Shown piece by piece: positions 37,531-46,970 of a stretch of 64,000 bases of DNA. The DNA comes from Chryseobacterium oranimense (GTDB lineage: Bacteria; Bacteroidota; Bacteroidia; Flavobacteriales; Weeksellaceae). A model generated the notes under the pieces. That model did no database searches. It had not been told where the DNA came from and was given only the letters and a program-made list of their open reading frames with translations. A program made the position numbers and the translations under genes. The stretch lies in NCBI RefSeq assembly GCF_900129755.1, contig NZ_FQWT01000001.1, forward strand, positions 682,001 through 746,000. Reading direction: 5' to 3'. The first letter of the stretch is position 1; every line of letters begins with the position of its first letter.

Positions 37531-37861
37531 AATAATTGAGTTTGTTTGTTTTCGTTTTATAATGCCGAAACTACAAACAACCGCGAAAGAAAAATTACGG
37601 AAAACCGTAAACGGACTTTTATCTATTAAAAAGAAACTGAGATGTATAATTTGAAATCCCAAGCATTGAAAAGGGATTCAGAATATTAGATCAGATAAAT
37701 AAACTCTATAGATATTTAAAATAATTCAAATTATCCCCTTTACTATTGATTTTAAATCAATTAACACTATTTTAAAATCACCTCACTGTGATTAAAACAG
37801 ATTTTAAATACAAATATTTCATAATTTAGTGATAACTAAAAACCATCAAAATTCAAAATTT
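37531..37861. other. Divergent promoter region
   Basis: 331 bp of AT-rich DNA between the GTPase operon and a T9SS cargo gene. The words ATTTTAAAATCA and GATTTTAAAT recur at about 37750-37810. No gene or strong hairpin. Confidence 0.5.
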
Positions 37862-39037
37862 ATGAAAACATCATTATTATCCATGAAAAATGGCATGGCT
37901 GCTGCTATGCTTTTTTTAACAGGTATCGCCAGTGCCCAGCAGTGGGACATTAACGGGAATGCAGGTATCACCCCTGCCAATTATGCAGGAACAGTAGACC
38001 CAATCGCTTTTTATCTGAGAACCAATGGCGCTTCAGCGAATCCGGGACAGGCTATCCTTAACGAACCCGGCTCATTTATCGTAGATGCCGTGAATAATTC
38101 CAACGTCTCTAAAGCAAAGGGAAGCATCATTGTAGGAATTTCCAATGTTCTTGGGGGCAACGCCGGAAGCTCCCTGGTAGCCGGCTGGGAAAACGATCTG
38201 GCTAACGGCGGAGGTGCCAATATTATTGGCGGCCAAGCCAATGCCGTCCTGAATGGATCAAGCAAATCTGTAGCTCTGGGCTGGAAAAACATCATCAGAA
38301 ACCATAATCAGTTTGCACTGGGAGTAGGTATAGACCTTAAAGATGTTTATTCCGGCGGATTCGGAATTGATCTTGCCGCTACGGGAAACCGTTCTTTTGT
38401 AATAGGCTCCGGAACGGGAGGCGCAAAGCTTACGAATAACATTCCATTATCCATTATGTTTGGGCTATCGACTACATCAACGATGCTGATCAAAGATAAA
38501 AGTGTAGGTATTCTTACGCTTACTCCTACTGCCAATTTCCATACGGTAGGAACGGTAAGACATGAAAATCTGCCTACAGGAAGCGGCCGCGCCCTGGTAG
38601 TAGATCCAAACGGAAATGTAATGGTTTCCAATACCTCCCTTAACAGAATGGCTTCTCCTGATGAAACTATCCTGAAACTGGAAGACCGCATTAAGAACCT
38701 TGAAAATACGGTAGAAGAGCTGAAGCAATTGTTACTGAATAAAGGTATTTCATCAACCAATATATCATCATATGATATCGCAAAATTAGCCCAAAATGTT
38801 CCCAATCCCACCAAAAACGGAACAAGCATTGGCTATTATCTGCCGAAAAATGCAAAAACAGCTTCTATCGAGATCTATAATATCTCCGGACAGCTGGTAA
38901 GATCTCTCCCCCTTCGTGAAAAAGGAAACGGGGCAGTTACGGTTTCAAGTTCGGACTTTCCATCCGGTACTTATGTATATAAAATGGTCACAGACGGAAA
39001 AATTACAGGTTCCAAAAAAATGGTTCTGGAGGATTAA
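37862..39037 (+). CDS. Type IX secretion cargo with YadA-head-like repeats
   Basis: 391 residues from ATG 37862 (11 codons upstream are in frame but precede the signal peptide MKTSLLSMKNGMAAAMLFLT...ASA). The middle has short repeats such as KGSIIVGISNVLGG, SSLVAGWENDLANG, GANIIGGQANAVLNG and KSVALGWKNIIRNHNQFALG, which recall the left-handed beta-roll of YadA-like heads. A short coiled coil (ETILKLEDRIKNLENTVEEL) follows. The end (LAQNVPNPTKNGTSIGYYLP to GKITGSKKMVL) is a type A T9SS sorting domain. It is presumably exported to the surface, perhaps as a trimeric adhesin. Confidence 0.8.
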   Translation: MKTSLLSMKNGMAAAMLFLTGIASAQQWDINGNAGITPANYAGTVDPIAFYLRTNGASANPGQAILNEPGSFIVDAVNNSNVSKAKGSIIVGISNVLGGNAGSSLVAGWENDLANGGGANIIGGQANAVLNGSSKSVALGWKNIIRNHNQFALGVGIDLKDVYSGGFGIDLAATGNRSFVIGSGTGGAKLTNNIPLSIMFGLSTTSTMLIKDKSVGILTLTPTANFHTVGTVRHENLPTGSGRALVVDPNGNVMVSNTSLNRMASPDETILKLEDRIKNLENTVEELKQLLLNKGISSTNISSYDIAKLAQNVPNPTKNGTSIGYYLPKNAKTASIEIYNISGQLVRSLPLREKGNGAVTVSSSDFPSGTYVYKMVTDGKITGSKKMVLED

Positions 39038-39064
39038 ATGCTTGATATATTATTTTCAAAAAAT

Positions 39065-39088
39065 GAGCAATGGAAGTTTCCATTGCTC
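39065..39088. terminator. Bidirectional intrinsic terminator
   Basis: GAGCAATGGA (39065-39074) pairs with TCCATTGCTC (39079-39088) around AGTT, with T run on the plus side and A-rich sequence before it. It lies between the T9SS cargo gene and the converging nuclease gene. Confidence 0.85.
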
Positions 39089-39104
39089 GTTTTGATTGTA
39101 TCTA

Positions 39105-40154
39105 TCAGTTTGTAAAGTCTACCTTTTCAGGTATTTTATCCGCATAATAAGTCCTCATGTTCTTAATTTGTTCCAGAACTTCCGACATAGCATCCTGTAT
39201 GGTCTTATACCTTAAACTTTCTGAAAGTGTAAAGCAGCAAATATTTCCTTCTTTCCACAATTTAAATTTATGCGGTCCCAAATAAGCCTGAATGTCTGCA
39301 CTGTATTGTGTAAAATTTACATAGTAGTATAATGATACATTCAGTTTTCCATCAGCCTGAAAAATCAGTGTAACATTATCTTCATCCGGAAAAGGATAAA
39401 ACCTGATCGCTATTTCCTTTCTGGCCCAATTCCTATTATTAATGTGATAGCCTCTGATGTCTGTTTCACTTTTGATTTGCTCGGCCAATCCTACAATATA
39501 ATGATCCAGTCTGTCTTTAGCATCTAAAATCTGTGAAAAATTTTCTTCAATGAATTCTGTAATATGTTGTTCCATTTTCAATTTATTTTTGTCTGAGAAT
39601 TGTAATAAAAAATCATTTACAAAAAAATCCCATTTGTCATTTAATTTTACCAAGGGATTCTTCAGTATTTTATAAAATGTATGCTGAATATTGATGTAGT
39701 TCCAACCCGGGGGTACATGTTCAGTTTTATAAGACATGATTACAAAAAACTTTTCCAGATGGGGATATTTTGAATTTATATCCTCTACATAATCATCCAG
39801 AGGATTGTTTAGTGTGTGAAAAATTTTATTTTCGAACAGAATTAAATACCTTTTATTATGCAATATCAGATCAATACGGTTTCCCAGATTTGTTGTATGC
39901 TGTGTAGTGGTATTACATTGATCAATAAAACTATCAACAATTTCTTGGGAAAAAGAATCTTTTAAAAGATATTTAAGAAATAAATTCCGACGCTTGTATT
40001 CAGATTTTGAATCCAGAATATAAGCTAAAACATCAGTAAAAGGATTCTCATAAAACCCTCTTGTTCCGATATCAAATATGTTTTTTTCTTTATCAAAAAT
40101 AAATTGGGGAATTGAATTAACAGATTCTCTCAACTCATCTATGGTGTAGTTCAT
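39105..40154 (-). CDS. PD-(D/E)XK nuclease superfamily protein (PDDEXK_4-like)
   Basis: 349 residues. The catalytic core is visible: RIDLILHNKRYLILFENK supplies Asp95 and the E-x-K pair Glu108/Lys110, and an upstream acidic residue lies in ENPFTDVLAYILDS. The C-terminal half is alpha/beta with no known domain. Such nucleases cut DNA with Mg2+. It lies 18 bp downstream of a GmrSD-type gene on the same strand, so co-expression and a defence role are likely. Target recognition is unknown. Confidence 0.78.
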   Translation of the reverse strand: MNYTIDELRESVNSIPQFIFDKEKNIFDIGTRGFYENPFTDVLAYILDSKSEYKRRNLFLKYLLKDSFSQEIVDSFIDQCNTTTQHTTNLGNRIDLILHNKRYLILFENKIFHTLNNPLDDYVEDINSKYPHLEKFFVIMSYKTEHVPPGWNYINIQHTFYKILKNPLVKLNDKWDFFVNDFLLQFSDKNKLKMEQHITEFIEENFSQILDAKDRLDHYIVGLAEQIKSETDIRGYHINNRNWARKEIAIRFYPFPDEDNVTLIFQADGKLNVSLYYYVNFTQYSADIQAYLGPHKFKLWKEGNICCFTLSESLRYKTIQDAMSEVLEQIKNMRTYYADKIPEKVDFTN

Positions 40155-40172
40155 CTATGAAATAAATTAAAA

Positions 40173-42248
40173 TTATTGTTCTATCAGCTGCATATCAAAT
40201 GACTGTTGTATAAGATCCATTACATCATCTATTTCAGAAATGTTTGAAATTGTGATTTCTACATTTCCATTACCCCATCTTCCTAACCCTGTAACATCCT
40301 TACAAAGATTTAAAGGATCATTAATTTCATCAAACTTCATATTGAGCATTAATCTCAACCTTGATTTCTGAGGTTCAATATCTACAAAATTAGTCACCGT
40401 TTTGTAGGCTATATATAACTTTTTAAACTCTTCTTTTATGGATGAATCTATATTTAAAATGCGCTTTCTTAAAGCTTCGTACAGCTCTAATACATCACCC
40501 TGTAAAAAAGTGAAATGCTCTCTGGTATAGTGAACAATTTCCTTTTCAGATGTGTTCAAATAAGTATTTAATATATTTTCATCAAGTCTGGGAGAATCCC
40601 ATATTTTACAAGCCTTTTCGGCTAGTTGTGTCGCTCTTTCATTAATTTCTCCTTCAGACCAGGTTGAAACAGATCTCAAATAGGAATTTAATCGGAGTGG
40701 AGAATCATCGAAACCTCCGTCTATACTTTTTTTCTGAGCAAAGGGGCGGTCACTCAATTCAGAGTTATAACCTGTAAGAGTAAGATTACCCAATGTATGT
40801 AAATAGTTTTTCTGAATATCTTTCCAATGCTCTCCCAACATATTCTTCCAGTCAGGTGAAAGATTAGGGTTTTGGGGCAAAATATGTTCAATAGTATATT
40901 CATCAACATTGACAAACTCTTTGCGTTTATAGTTTTCAAGCTGGCTTAGCAGATAATTTCTAGATCTGAAATTGTAAACATCCTTTGATACAATTTCTTT
41001 TTTAAATTCAGTATCATCCGGAAACCGTTTATAGGAGTCCAGTATCTGAAATGCAGCCTGAACGCTTATAACGTATTGTTCTTTATTTACCGATCTGTAA
41101 AGATTAGCAAATGTTTTATTCAAACTGTTTGTCGGAATACCACAAATGGCTCTTCTGAATACGTAACTTTCAACTAGTTTCAAAATAATAATAAGCTCTT
41201 GTTTGCTAAGAATACCCAGAACAAAATCATTGTATACCGGCAGCACAAAAGGATAAGCTACATCAACTCTCAATCTTAGTATATTATTAAACAGGATCTG
41301 CAGATCTTTATCTTTCTCTTTTCTGAGAACCACTTTTGCATAATGAGTAGTATATATGAAGAGATCCTTAATAATTTCTTCTATATCCTTTTTAGATTTA
41401 TCTGAATTCACATATTGTTTAAACTCTTCATATACCTGATTGATACGAGGAATTCTACCTGTTTTTACGGATAAATAATCTCTCATAAACCCATCAAACC
41501 GTGAAGCATATTCATTCCCGAAGGCCTGTTCCATCGGAAACCAATAATTTTCATAGAGTTTATTCTGCAAAGTGATTTCCTGTCCCATCAGTACATAATT
41601 ACGGATAAGATCTGCCTGGGACAAGTCCAGACCTGTAGAGTTCATACTTTCGAAAATTAATTGTGGATTATCTTTATCCTTTTCCAAGGCAACATCTACA
41701 ATGAACAGTCTAAGTACTCCATTGTAAATATCTTTAACATTTTCTATATTAATTTTAGAAACAAAAAACTTGTAATTTTCCACTACCCTGTTAAAAATAT
41801 CTTCCTGCGGAACTTCATTCAGCAGATCAATATAAGACTGTTTATCTCCTCTGGTGAGCATTAGTTTGTAACGCAGATTATTATCTTCATCTGCATTCAG
41901 TAAATAATAATTAAAAAGTTTGTTTGCACTTGTATCAATATCCACCTTATTTTTTTTCAGGAAATGAGCCAGCGCCATCATCAGAATAGAAACTGTAGTT
42001 AAACGCTGCTGCCCATCAATGACCAAAAGTTTCGGGACATCTGAAATTGTATGAATATCTTCCTGAAAATAAACTATTGAGCCCAGAAAATGTCCCTGCT
42101 GCTGATCGTCGTTACTAATTCTCAAAATATCTTTTAAAAGTTGGTCACATTGGATGAGCTGCCAGCTATAAGTTCTCTGATAAATAGGGATCACAAATTG
42201 CTTCGGCCCTTTAATAACGCTTAATAAATTAGCGGATGATGCTTTCAT
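40173..42248 (-). CDS. GmrSD-like DUF262-DUF1524-DUF5655 protein (type IV restriction type)
   Basis: 691 residues from ATG 42246-42248; 28 upstream codons are in frame but not family-like. N-terminal DUF262 has VIPIYQRTYSW, LLVIDGQQRLTTVSI and ESMNSTGLDLSQADLIRNYVL, the ParB-like NTP-hydrolysing half. DUF1524 carries the HNH signature YTIEHILPQNPN then TLGNLTLTGYN. The C-terminal about 100 residues (YIAYKTVTNFVDIEPQKSRLRL, GLGRWGNGNVEI) match DUF5655. GmrSD enzymes cut modified phage DNA. It precedes a PD-(D/E)XK nuclease gene. Confidence 0.88.
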   Translation of the reverse strand: MKASSANLLSVIKGPKQFVIPIYQRTYSWQLIQCDQLLKDILRISNDDQQQGHFLGSIVYFQEDIHTISDVPKLLVIDGQQRLTTVSILMMALAHFLKKNKVDIDTSANKLFNYYLLNADEDNNLRYKLMLTRGDKQSYIDLLNEVPQEDIFNRVVENYKFFVSKINIENVKDIYNGVLRLFIVDVALEKDKDNPQLIFESMNSTGLDLSQADLIRNYVLMGQEITLQNKLYENYWFPMEQAFGNEYASRFDGFMRDYLSVKTGRIPRINQVYEEFKQYVNSDKSKKDIEEIIKDLFIYTTHYAKVVLRKEKDKDLQILFNNILRLRVDVAYPFVLPVYNDFVLGILSKQELIIILKLVESYVFRRAICGIPTNSLNKTFANLYRSVNKEQYVISVQAAFQILDSYKRFPDDTEFKKEIVSKDVYNFRSRNYLLSQLENYKRKEFVNVDEYTIEHILPQNPNLSPDWKNMLGEHWKDIQKNYLHTLGNLTLTGYNSELSDRPFAQKKSIDGGFDDSPLRLNSYLRSVSTWSEGEINERATQLAEKACKIWDSPRLDENILNTYLNTSEKEIVHYTREHFTFLQGDVLELYEALRKRILNIDSSIKEEFKKLYIAYKTVTNFVDIEPQKSRLRLMLNMKFDEINDPLNLCKDVTGLGRWGNGNVEITISNISEIDDVMDLIQQSFDMQLIEQ

Positions 42249-42406
42249 TCGTATTGTTTTAAGCCACAATGATAGGAAAAATATATAACTCTTCTTTACT
42301 GGAAAACGTAATTCCTCAACAAAGCCACACATAAAGCGACCTTACCCTTTTCATAATTTCATAAAAGCTTAAATAATATCTGCGCTTCACAAGTTCCAAA
42401 TCCCTT

Positions 42407-43129
42407 TTACAACCCCTTTTTTCCTTCAATCCAATACGCCTGTGACCTGATACACTTGGCATCCACACCTTTTGTTTTAAGGAATTTCCTGACTGCAGAC
42501 ATTGTATTCCCGTTTCCTGTAAGATAGAAAACCACTTCGTTGTTGTAAACAGCCTCCTTTTCTTCTTTCAAAAAGTCATTCAAAGCCCCTATAATGTTAT
42601 GTATATCATTTTTGGATACATGGTAACCGTATAGTTCGATCTTTTTCAGGGCTGAGGACTCTTCCAGCTCATGAAGACAGACAAATGAACCTCCTATTTC
42701 TTCTGCTGCTACTTTGATGGCCAGAGAGCTCCCAAGCGAAGTTTCATCACCTATCGAAAAATGAATTCCTGCATTGGGTTCAAAAAAACGTTTTCCCCTA
42801 GGCATTAAAACTTTGGTAACATCACCTTCTGACAGATGATGAGCGAAACGGCTACCAACAGAATCGGCATTATGAAGATGAAACAGAACATCGAAAGTTC
42901 CTTCCTGCCTGTTAAAATTGAAAGGTGAATAATTACGGTAATCCCTTTCGTTGACTCTTATTCCAATAGCATAAGCAGGTTCAAATGAAACATCTTCCAG
43001 ATCGGAAGCAAAGCGGATAAGCCGAAGATCTTTTGAAATATTTTCAGTATAAATAACGGTACACTCTTTAAATTTTGAGGACATAACATTTTCTAAAGTG
43101 TCATTGATCCATTTTGGTAAGCTTGGCAT
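42407..43129 (-). CDS. Siderophore-interacting protein (SIP family FAD-dependent ferric reductase)
   Basis: 240 residues. The FAD-binding motif is RNYSPFNF (R-x-Y-S), followed by the SIP-type GSRFAHHLSEGDVTKVLMPRGKRFF, the DETSLGSSLAI segment typical of SIP and FNR-like C-termini, and VVFYLTGNGNTMSAVRKFL. The family reduces ferric siderophores with NAD(P)H to release iron in the cytosol. No uptake genes are nearby. An AraC-type regulator gene 80 bp upstream on the same strand may control it. Confidence 0.85.
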   Translation of the reverse strand: MPSLPKWINDTLENVMSSKFKECTVIYTENISKDLRLIRFASDLEDVSFEPAYAIGIRVNERDYRNYSPFNFNRQEGTFDVLFHLHNADSVGSRFAHHLSEGDVTKVLMPRGKRFFEPNAGIHFSIGDETSLGSSLAIKVAAEEIGGSFVCLHELEESSALKKIELYGYHVSKNDIHNIIGALNDFLKEEKEAVYNNEVVFYLTGNGNTMSAVRKFLKTKGVDAKCIRSQAYWIEGKKGL

Positions 43130-43209
43130 AAAAAATTTTAATACAAAGGAAGCCTCAAAATAAAAACGGACCGATAGCCGTTTCAGGGAATTAGTTGGAC
43201 AATTCGCGG

Positions 43210-44082
43210 TTATTCTCCATTTTCTTTTTTGTTCCGGAATTCTGAGGGCGGACAGCCTTCAATCTTGGAAAATAAACGGGAAAAATAAGCATGATCACTA
43301 TACCCCAGGTCATAAGAAATTTCTTTTACTGATAATTGAGTAAAAGATAAAAGTCTTTTGGCTTCAATTAAAACTTCCTGATGAATCCAGTACTGTGCAG
43401 ATCTTCCTGTAACTTCGCGGATGACATCGGTAAGATAGCCGCGGGAAATATTCAAAGCTTCGGCGTAAGATGATGGACTTTTCATGGTTTTAAATTCTTT
43501 CCTTACAAGAATCCTGAATTTTCTTACTAACTGAACCGCCCGGTTTTCACCGGATACCCCGGAATTGTTTTCTCCTGAAAAGATCATCGCATACATCCCT
43601 GTAAAAGCATTCATTAAAGACCGGATAACCAAAAAACCTTCTTTGGAACCAAGCATTTCCTCTGTACAGGACATCTGAAGCATTGCAGCACATGTGCTGA
43701 GCTTTTCGGTCCAGTTTTTATCGATGGAAATCGGCTGTATATCCACTATAGTTTCCTCAAAAACCGATCTTACAGAATCCGGCAGCAGGTCCGCCTTCAC
43801 TGCAATAAACCATCCGGTGACTTTTTCCATAAGAATTCCTTCGTGAACCTGTCCCGGCAGCAGAAAGAAAACAGCTTTATCCCGTGCTTCTATCATCTTA
43901 AAATCAACCATCATTTTGGCCTTGCCACTTTCCAGAAATGTAAATATATAATGACTGTCCCGGTGAATACCTTTATCAAACAGATTATCCTCGGTGCTGA
44001 TGGTACGCTTTTCAATTCTTTCAATCAGGATGCCATGCCGGGTAATACCGCTTAGGTCATATGTAGGGATCGTCTGCTTCAT
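43210..44082 (-). CDS. AraC family transcriptional regulator
   Basis: 290 residues. The C-terminal about 100 residues form two helix-turn-helix motifs (SYAEALNISRGYLTDVIREVTGRSAQYWIHQEVLIEAKRLLSFTQLSVKEISYDLGYSDHAYFSRLFSKIEGCPPSEFR), a full AraC DNA-binding unit. The N-terminal part is a cupin-like sensor domain (HYIFTFLESGKAKMMVDFKMIEARDKAVFFLLPGQVHEG). It follows the LysE-type exporter gene by 13 bp and precedes the SIP gene, so it may control either. Ligand unknown. Confidence 0.9.
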   Translation of the reverse strand: MKQTIPTYDLSGITRHGILIERIEKRTISTEDNLFDKGIHRDSHYIFTFLESGKAKMMVDFKMIEARDKAVFFLLPGQVHEGILMEKVTGWFIAVKADLLPDSVRSVFEETIVDIQPISIDKNWTEKLSTCAAMLQMSCTEEMLGSKEGFLVIRSLMNAFTGMYAMIFSGENNSGVSGENRAVQLVRKFRILVRKEFKTMKSPSSYAEALNISRGYLTDVIREVTGRSAQYWIHQEVLIEAKRLLSFTQLSVKEISYDLGYSDHAYFSRLFSKIEGCPPSEFRNKKENGE

Positions 44083-44095
44083 ACTTGCTTTCAGA

Positions 44096-44731
44096 TTATT
44101 TAGCTTTTGAAAGGGCCATTTTTGCTGCTAAAAACATTAAAACACTTGCCATAAACCACTTCTGAACCTTCACCCAAAAAGGATTTTCCGCAAAAAATAC
44201 AGCCACTCTTGCTGCCGCCAGTACGATGATAAAGTTGATACTAAAGCTCACAAAAACCTGGATCACTCCCAGTTCCAGACTTTGAGTAAGTACCGAACCG
44301 TACTCTGGTTTAATGAACTGTGGGAAAAAAGACAGGTAAAATACAGCAACTTTCGGATTCAGTACATTCGTCAGAAAACCAACTGTGAAAAGTTTTCCGG
44401 GACTGTCGTGTGATCCGTTTTTATCTACCTCAAATATATTTCTGCTTTTGGGCTTAACTGCCTGATATGCCAGATACAAAAGGTAAACCGTTCCAAGTGC
44501 TTTCAGTACCGTATAAGCGACCGGAACAGCCAGCAACACTGCCGTAAGCCCGAATGATACCATGATGATGTGAAAGAGAAAACCGCAAACTATTCCGGTA
44601 AGTGAAATCATTCCTGATTTTTTCCCCTGCGTTATCGATTTGGAAATCAGATAGATCATGTTTGGACCGGGACTTATCACCAATACCAGTGCAGCAAGGA
44701 CAAAAAATAAGAGTTCGTGAAGTGGAATCAT
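44096..44731 (-). CDS. LysE/RhtB family exporter
   Basis: 211 residues with six hydrophobic helices. N-terminal VISPGPNMIYLISKSITQGKKSGMISLTGIVCGF is the RhtB/LysE signature (PGP motif), and FTVGFLTNVLNPKVAVFYLSFFPQF supports it. Members export amino acids such as homoserine, threonine or lysine. It is in an operon with the AraC-type regulator. Confidence 0.87.
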   Translation of the reverse strand: MIPLHELLFFVLAALVLVISPGPNMIYLISKSITQGKKSGMISLTGIVCGFLFHIIMVSFGLTAVLLAVPVAYTVLKALGTVYLLYLAYQAVKPKSRNIFEVDKNGSHDSPGKLFTVGFLTNVLNPKVAVFYLSFFPQFIKPEYGSVLTQSLELGVIQVFVSFSINFIIVLAAARVAVFFAENPFWVKVQKWFMASVLMFLAAKMALSKAK

Positions 44732-45168
44732 CTTGCAATCATTTAGTTAAATATCTCTGGAAGCTTTTTTTCAGCTGTAAAGAAATTATCGGACAAATAT
44801 AGATGTTTCTCACGATTAGTAGGTTTGGTTCCCAATCGATTTTCTCTTTTTAGATCTTAATAATTAAGGCTGAATTATTAATTAACCATAAGAAAACAAA
44901 TCTGTGTCATCTGCAAAATCTGCAAGAAGCTTAAATGTATTCTTTTGTCTTGAAACAAAAGAATCAAAAATTCAAGACCGGGAAACTTTCGACCTTATAA
45001 AATTCAATAAAAAAATATAAATAACTAATAAACAACAATTTAAGATCAATCCGTATTTCTACTTAAGATGATATTTGGTTATTTACACTCTAAAATTCAT
45101 CTCATTTTCTTCGTTCCTTTGAGTTGTTCAATAATAAAGAATTCCAAAAACAACCAAAAACAAAACTC
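44732..45168. other. Intergenic region with dispersed repeats
   Basis: 437 bp between a LysE-type gene and an unknown soluble-protein gene. It holds a trace of the CTCGCAGATT family (GTGTCATCTGCAAAATCTGC near 44905) and the hairpin repeat at 44939-44976. A near-consensus -7 element (TTCCTTTG, 45114-45121) lies 47 bp before the downstream ATG. Otherwise nothing seen. Confidence 0.5.
44939..44976 (+). repeat. TTCTTTTGT hairpin repeat, copy 1
   Basis: ATTCTTTTGT (44939-44948) pairs with ACAAAAGAAT (44955-44964) around CTTGAA; CAAAAATTCAAG follows to 44976. An inverted copy at about 54069-54106 is the same 38-bp unit, except that the outermost stem pair is A-T here and G-C there. The compensatory change implies that the hairpin matters. 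Confidence 0.7.
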
Positions 45169-45828
45169 ATGGAAACAATTCAAATTACACAGACTGAAGT
45201 AGGATTCAAAGATCCGTTCGAACGCGTTATTTTTTCTGAAAAAGCTGGAGGAGAATCTAAAGAATCTTATTCGATTGAAGTATCAGGTGAAGGGCAGCTT
45301 ACAGGACTATCTTATACTGTACCTCCGTTCACTCAGGGAAGAATCACTGCTTCTCTTCAGGTATCTGCAATGTCCAGCCAGGATGTGAAAAATCTAAATG
45401 ATCTGGCTATGGGTATGCTGGATGCCAGCTATAAAGAGCAGGTAAAAGAGTATGAAAAAACTTCTGCCAGTGCCAATTTATCTGTCTGGACCTGGTTCTT
45501 CGGCGGGGGCGGGGCTTCTGCTTCTTATGAAAAAACCAAAGAGACCATGAAGTCAAAGGGGCTTACAGAGCAACAGATCACCACACTAATGGATGCATTT
45601 CTTGAAAAAGCTAAACAGATGTCTACTGTAAATATTGACTTCTATGTTAATAATTCAGCCAATGATTATGCTGTTTCCGGAGATCTGTATCTGTATACTG
45701 TTTCAGGAACAATCAAAACTGAAAAAGGAACTGCCCAATACCGTATGCTGGCTGACCAGGCTTCGGCCGGAGGCCCTCCTCCTGCTGGAGGCGGAGCTCC
45801 TTCTTCGGGAACCATTAAACTGAACTAA
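45169..45828 (+). CDS. Unknown soluble protein next to a serine protease
   Basis: 219 residues from ATG 45169 (an in-frame TTG at 45124 is less likely). No signal peptide or membrane helix. The layout looks symmetric: beta-rich start (VEVSGEGQ-like strands, GLSYTVPPFTQGRITASLQV), helix (KNLNDLAMGMLDASYKEQVK), a Gly-rich aromatic hairpin (VWTWFFGGGGASASY), helix (EQQITTLMDAFLEKAKQM) and beta strands (YLYTVSGTIKTEKG), ending in a Pro/Gly tail. I recognise no family. A strong terminator separates it from the downstream protease gene. A structural or pore-like role is a guess only. Confidence 0.6.
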   Translation: METIQITQTEVGFKDPFERVIFSEKAGGESKESYSIEVSGEGQLTGLSYTVPPFTQGRITASLQVSAMSSQDVKNLNDLAMGMLDASYKEQVKEYEKTSASANLSVWTWFFGGGGASASYEKTKETMKSKGLTEQQITTLMDAFLEKAKQMSTVNIDFYVNNSANDYAVSGDLYLYTVSGTIKTEKGTAQYRMLADQASAGGPPPAGGGAPSSGTIKLN

Positions 45829-45848
45829 TATTAAGTTGGTCAGGAAAT

Positions 45849-45879
45849 AAATTCGGAACGGCTTTGCCGTTCCGAATTT
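45849..45879 (+). terminator. Strong intrinsic terminator
   Basis: A 14-bp perfect stem (AAATTCGGAACGGC, 45849-45862, with 45866-45879) closed by TTT and followed by more T/A. It lies between the soluble-protein gene and the protease gene, so the two are not a simple operon unless readthrough occurs. Confidence 0.9.
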
Positions 45880-45932
45880 TAATACAATGATGAGCAACTG
45901 CTCTAATCTATCAACCACTAAATAACAAAATC

Positions 45933-46952
45933 ATGAAGCTAAGTAAAGAAGATATCATCCTGCACGATAAAATGGCAGAAAAGCTACCCGAACTTGTTGA
46001 AGAATATTTCAAAAGGCCGGAAATAACCTCTTTGAGTGTTTCATTAAAGACTGTAAATGATCAATTAATCAATAGTCTCAGCTATACTTTCGGGGTAAAA
46101 GAGAAACTTCCTCTTTCACAGGTGAAAAATGCTATCCCTTCTACACTTTTTGGATTCCCTACAGATGTAGTTGATTTTGAAATGCAGGACAATCACCTGG
46201 CAACACCTGATATGGTGGCAGATGCAACCAGAAATGAAAAAACAGATCCATTGATCGGCGGAATCAGTATTTCAGCGAACGGAGAACTGATGCAGGGCGG
46301 AAAGGCAATTGCAGGCAACGGTACGCTGGGAGTTATGGTGAATAAAAAAGGGGACAAAAATCCTTATATGATCACCTGCGCCCACGTAGTGGCGGGAACT
46401 ACTACAAAGCTTGATTCTGATATATGCCAGCAGTCTAAATGGCAGACTACTTTAAACTACTGTCATGACTGTGCAGCACTGAAGGACTATTATAAAGAGA
46501 ATGTATTCTTTGACAGAAATTCAGTAGTTATAGATGCCTGGCTGGACTGTGCTATTGCAAGAAAAGGATATTTCAGGAATGCTGATATAGGGAAAGTATA
46601 TGGCGTAGGAAATACCATTACAGGATTTGGAGAGGTCAACACTACCCTGATTGGCGAAGAAGTCATGAAAAGTGGGATTACTACTGAAATTACAACAGGT
46701 ACTATAACAAGTATTACAGAATCTTTAAAAGTTAAGAAATTAGACGGAAGCGAGGTTGTCGCCCATAATGTAATAACAGTAAGGGGTGATGGCGGATATT
46801 TCTCAAGGTCAGGAGATTCCGGATCAGCAGTTTTTAAGACGAATGATTTCACAATGATCGGCGTTCTTTTTGGTTCCGGTGTTACAAGCGGATTGGGTTT
46901 GGTTTCTCCGATCGATGCCGTTTTAAGCAAATGGCCCGATATTCAACTGTAA
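45933..46952 (+). CDS. Trypsin-like (S1-type) serine protease without a signal peptide
   Basis: 339 residues. The catalytic triad can be placed at His151 (MITCAHVVAG), Asp205 (WLDCAIA) and Ser296 (SGDSGSAV). An alpha-helical N-terminal domain of about 110 residues precedes the protease and may be inhibitory or regulatory. There are paired Cys residues (QQSKWQ region C165, C177, C180) but no export signal, which is unusual for a trypsin fold outside the DegP group; intracellular trypsin-like proteases are a feature of some predicted conflict systems. Substrate unknown. It has no PDZ domain. Confidence 0.75.
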   Translation: MKLSKEDIILHDKMAEKLPELVEEYFKRPEITSLSVSLKTVNDQLINSLSYTFGVKEKLPLSQVKNAIPSTLFGFPTDVVDFEMQDNHLATPDMVADATRNEKTDPLIGGISISANGELMQGGKAIAGNGTLGVMVNKKGDKNPYMITCAHVVAGTTTKLDSDICQQSKWQTTLNYCHDCAALKDYYKENVFFDRNSVVIDAWLDCAIARKGYFRNADIGKVYGVGNTITGFGEVNTTLIGEEVMKSGITTEITTGTITSITESLKVKKLDGSEVVAHNVITVRGDGGYFSRSGDSGSAVFKTNDFTMIGVLFGSGVTSGLGLVSPIDAVLSKWPDIQL

Positions 46953-46970
46953 AATATCCATTATTCCATT

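Noticed and set aside
45169..46952. Bacterial gasdermin and its protease
   Set aside because: The upstream protein has no N-terminal Cys and no motif I can link to gasdermins, and a strong terminator separates the genes.
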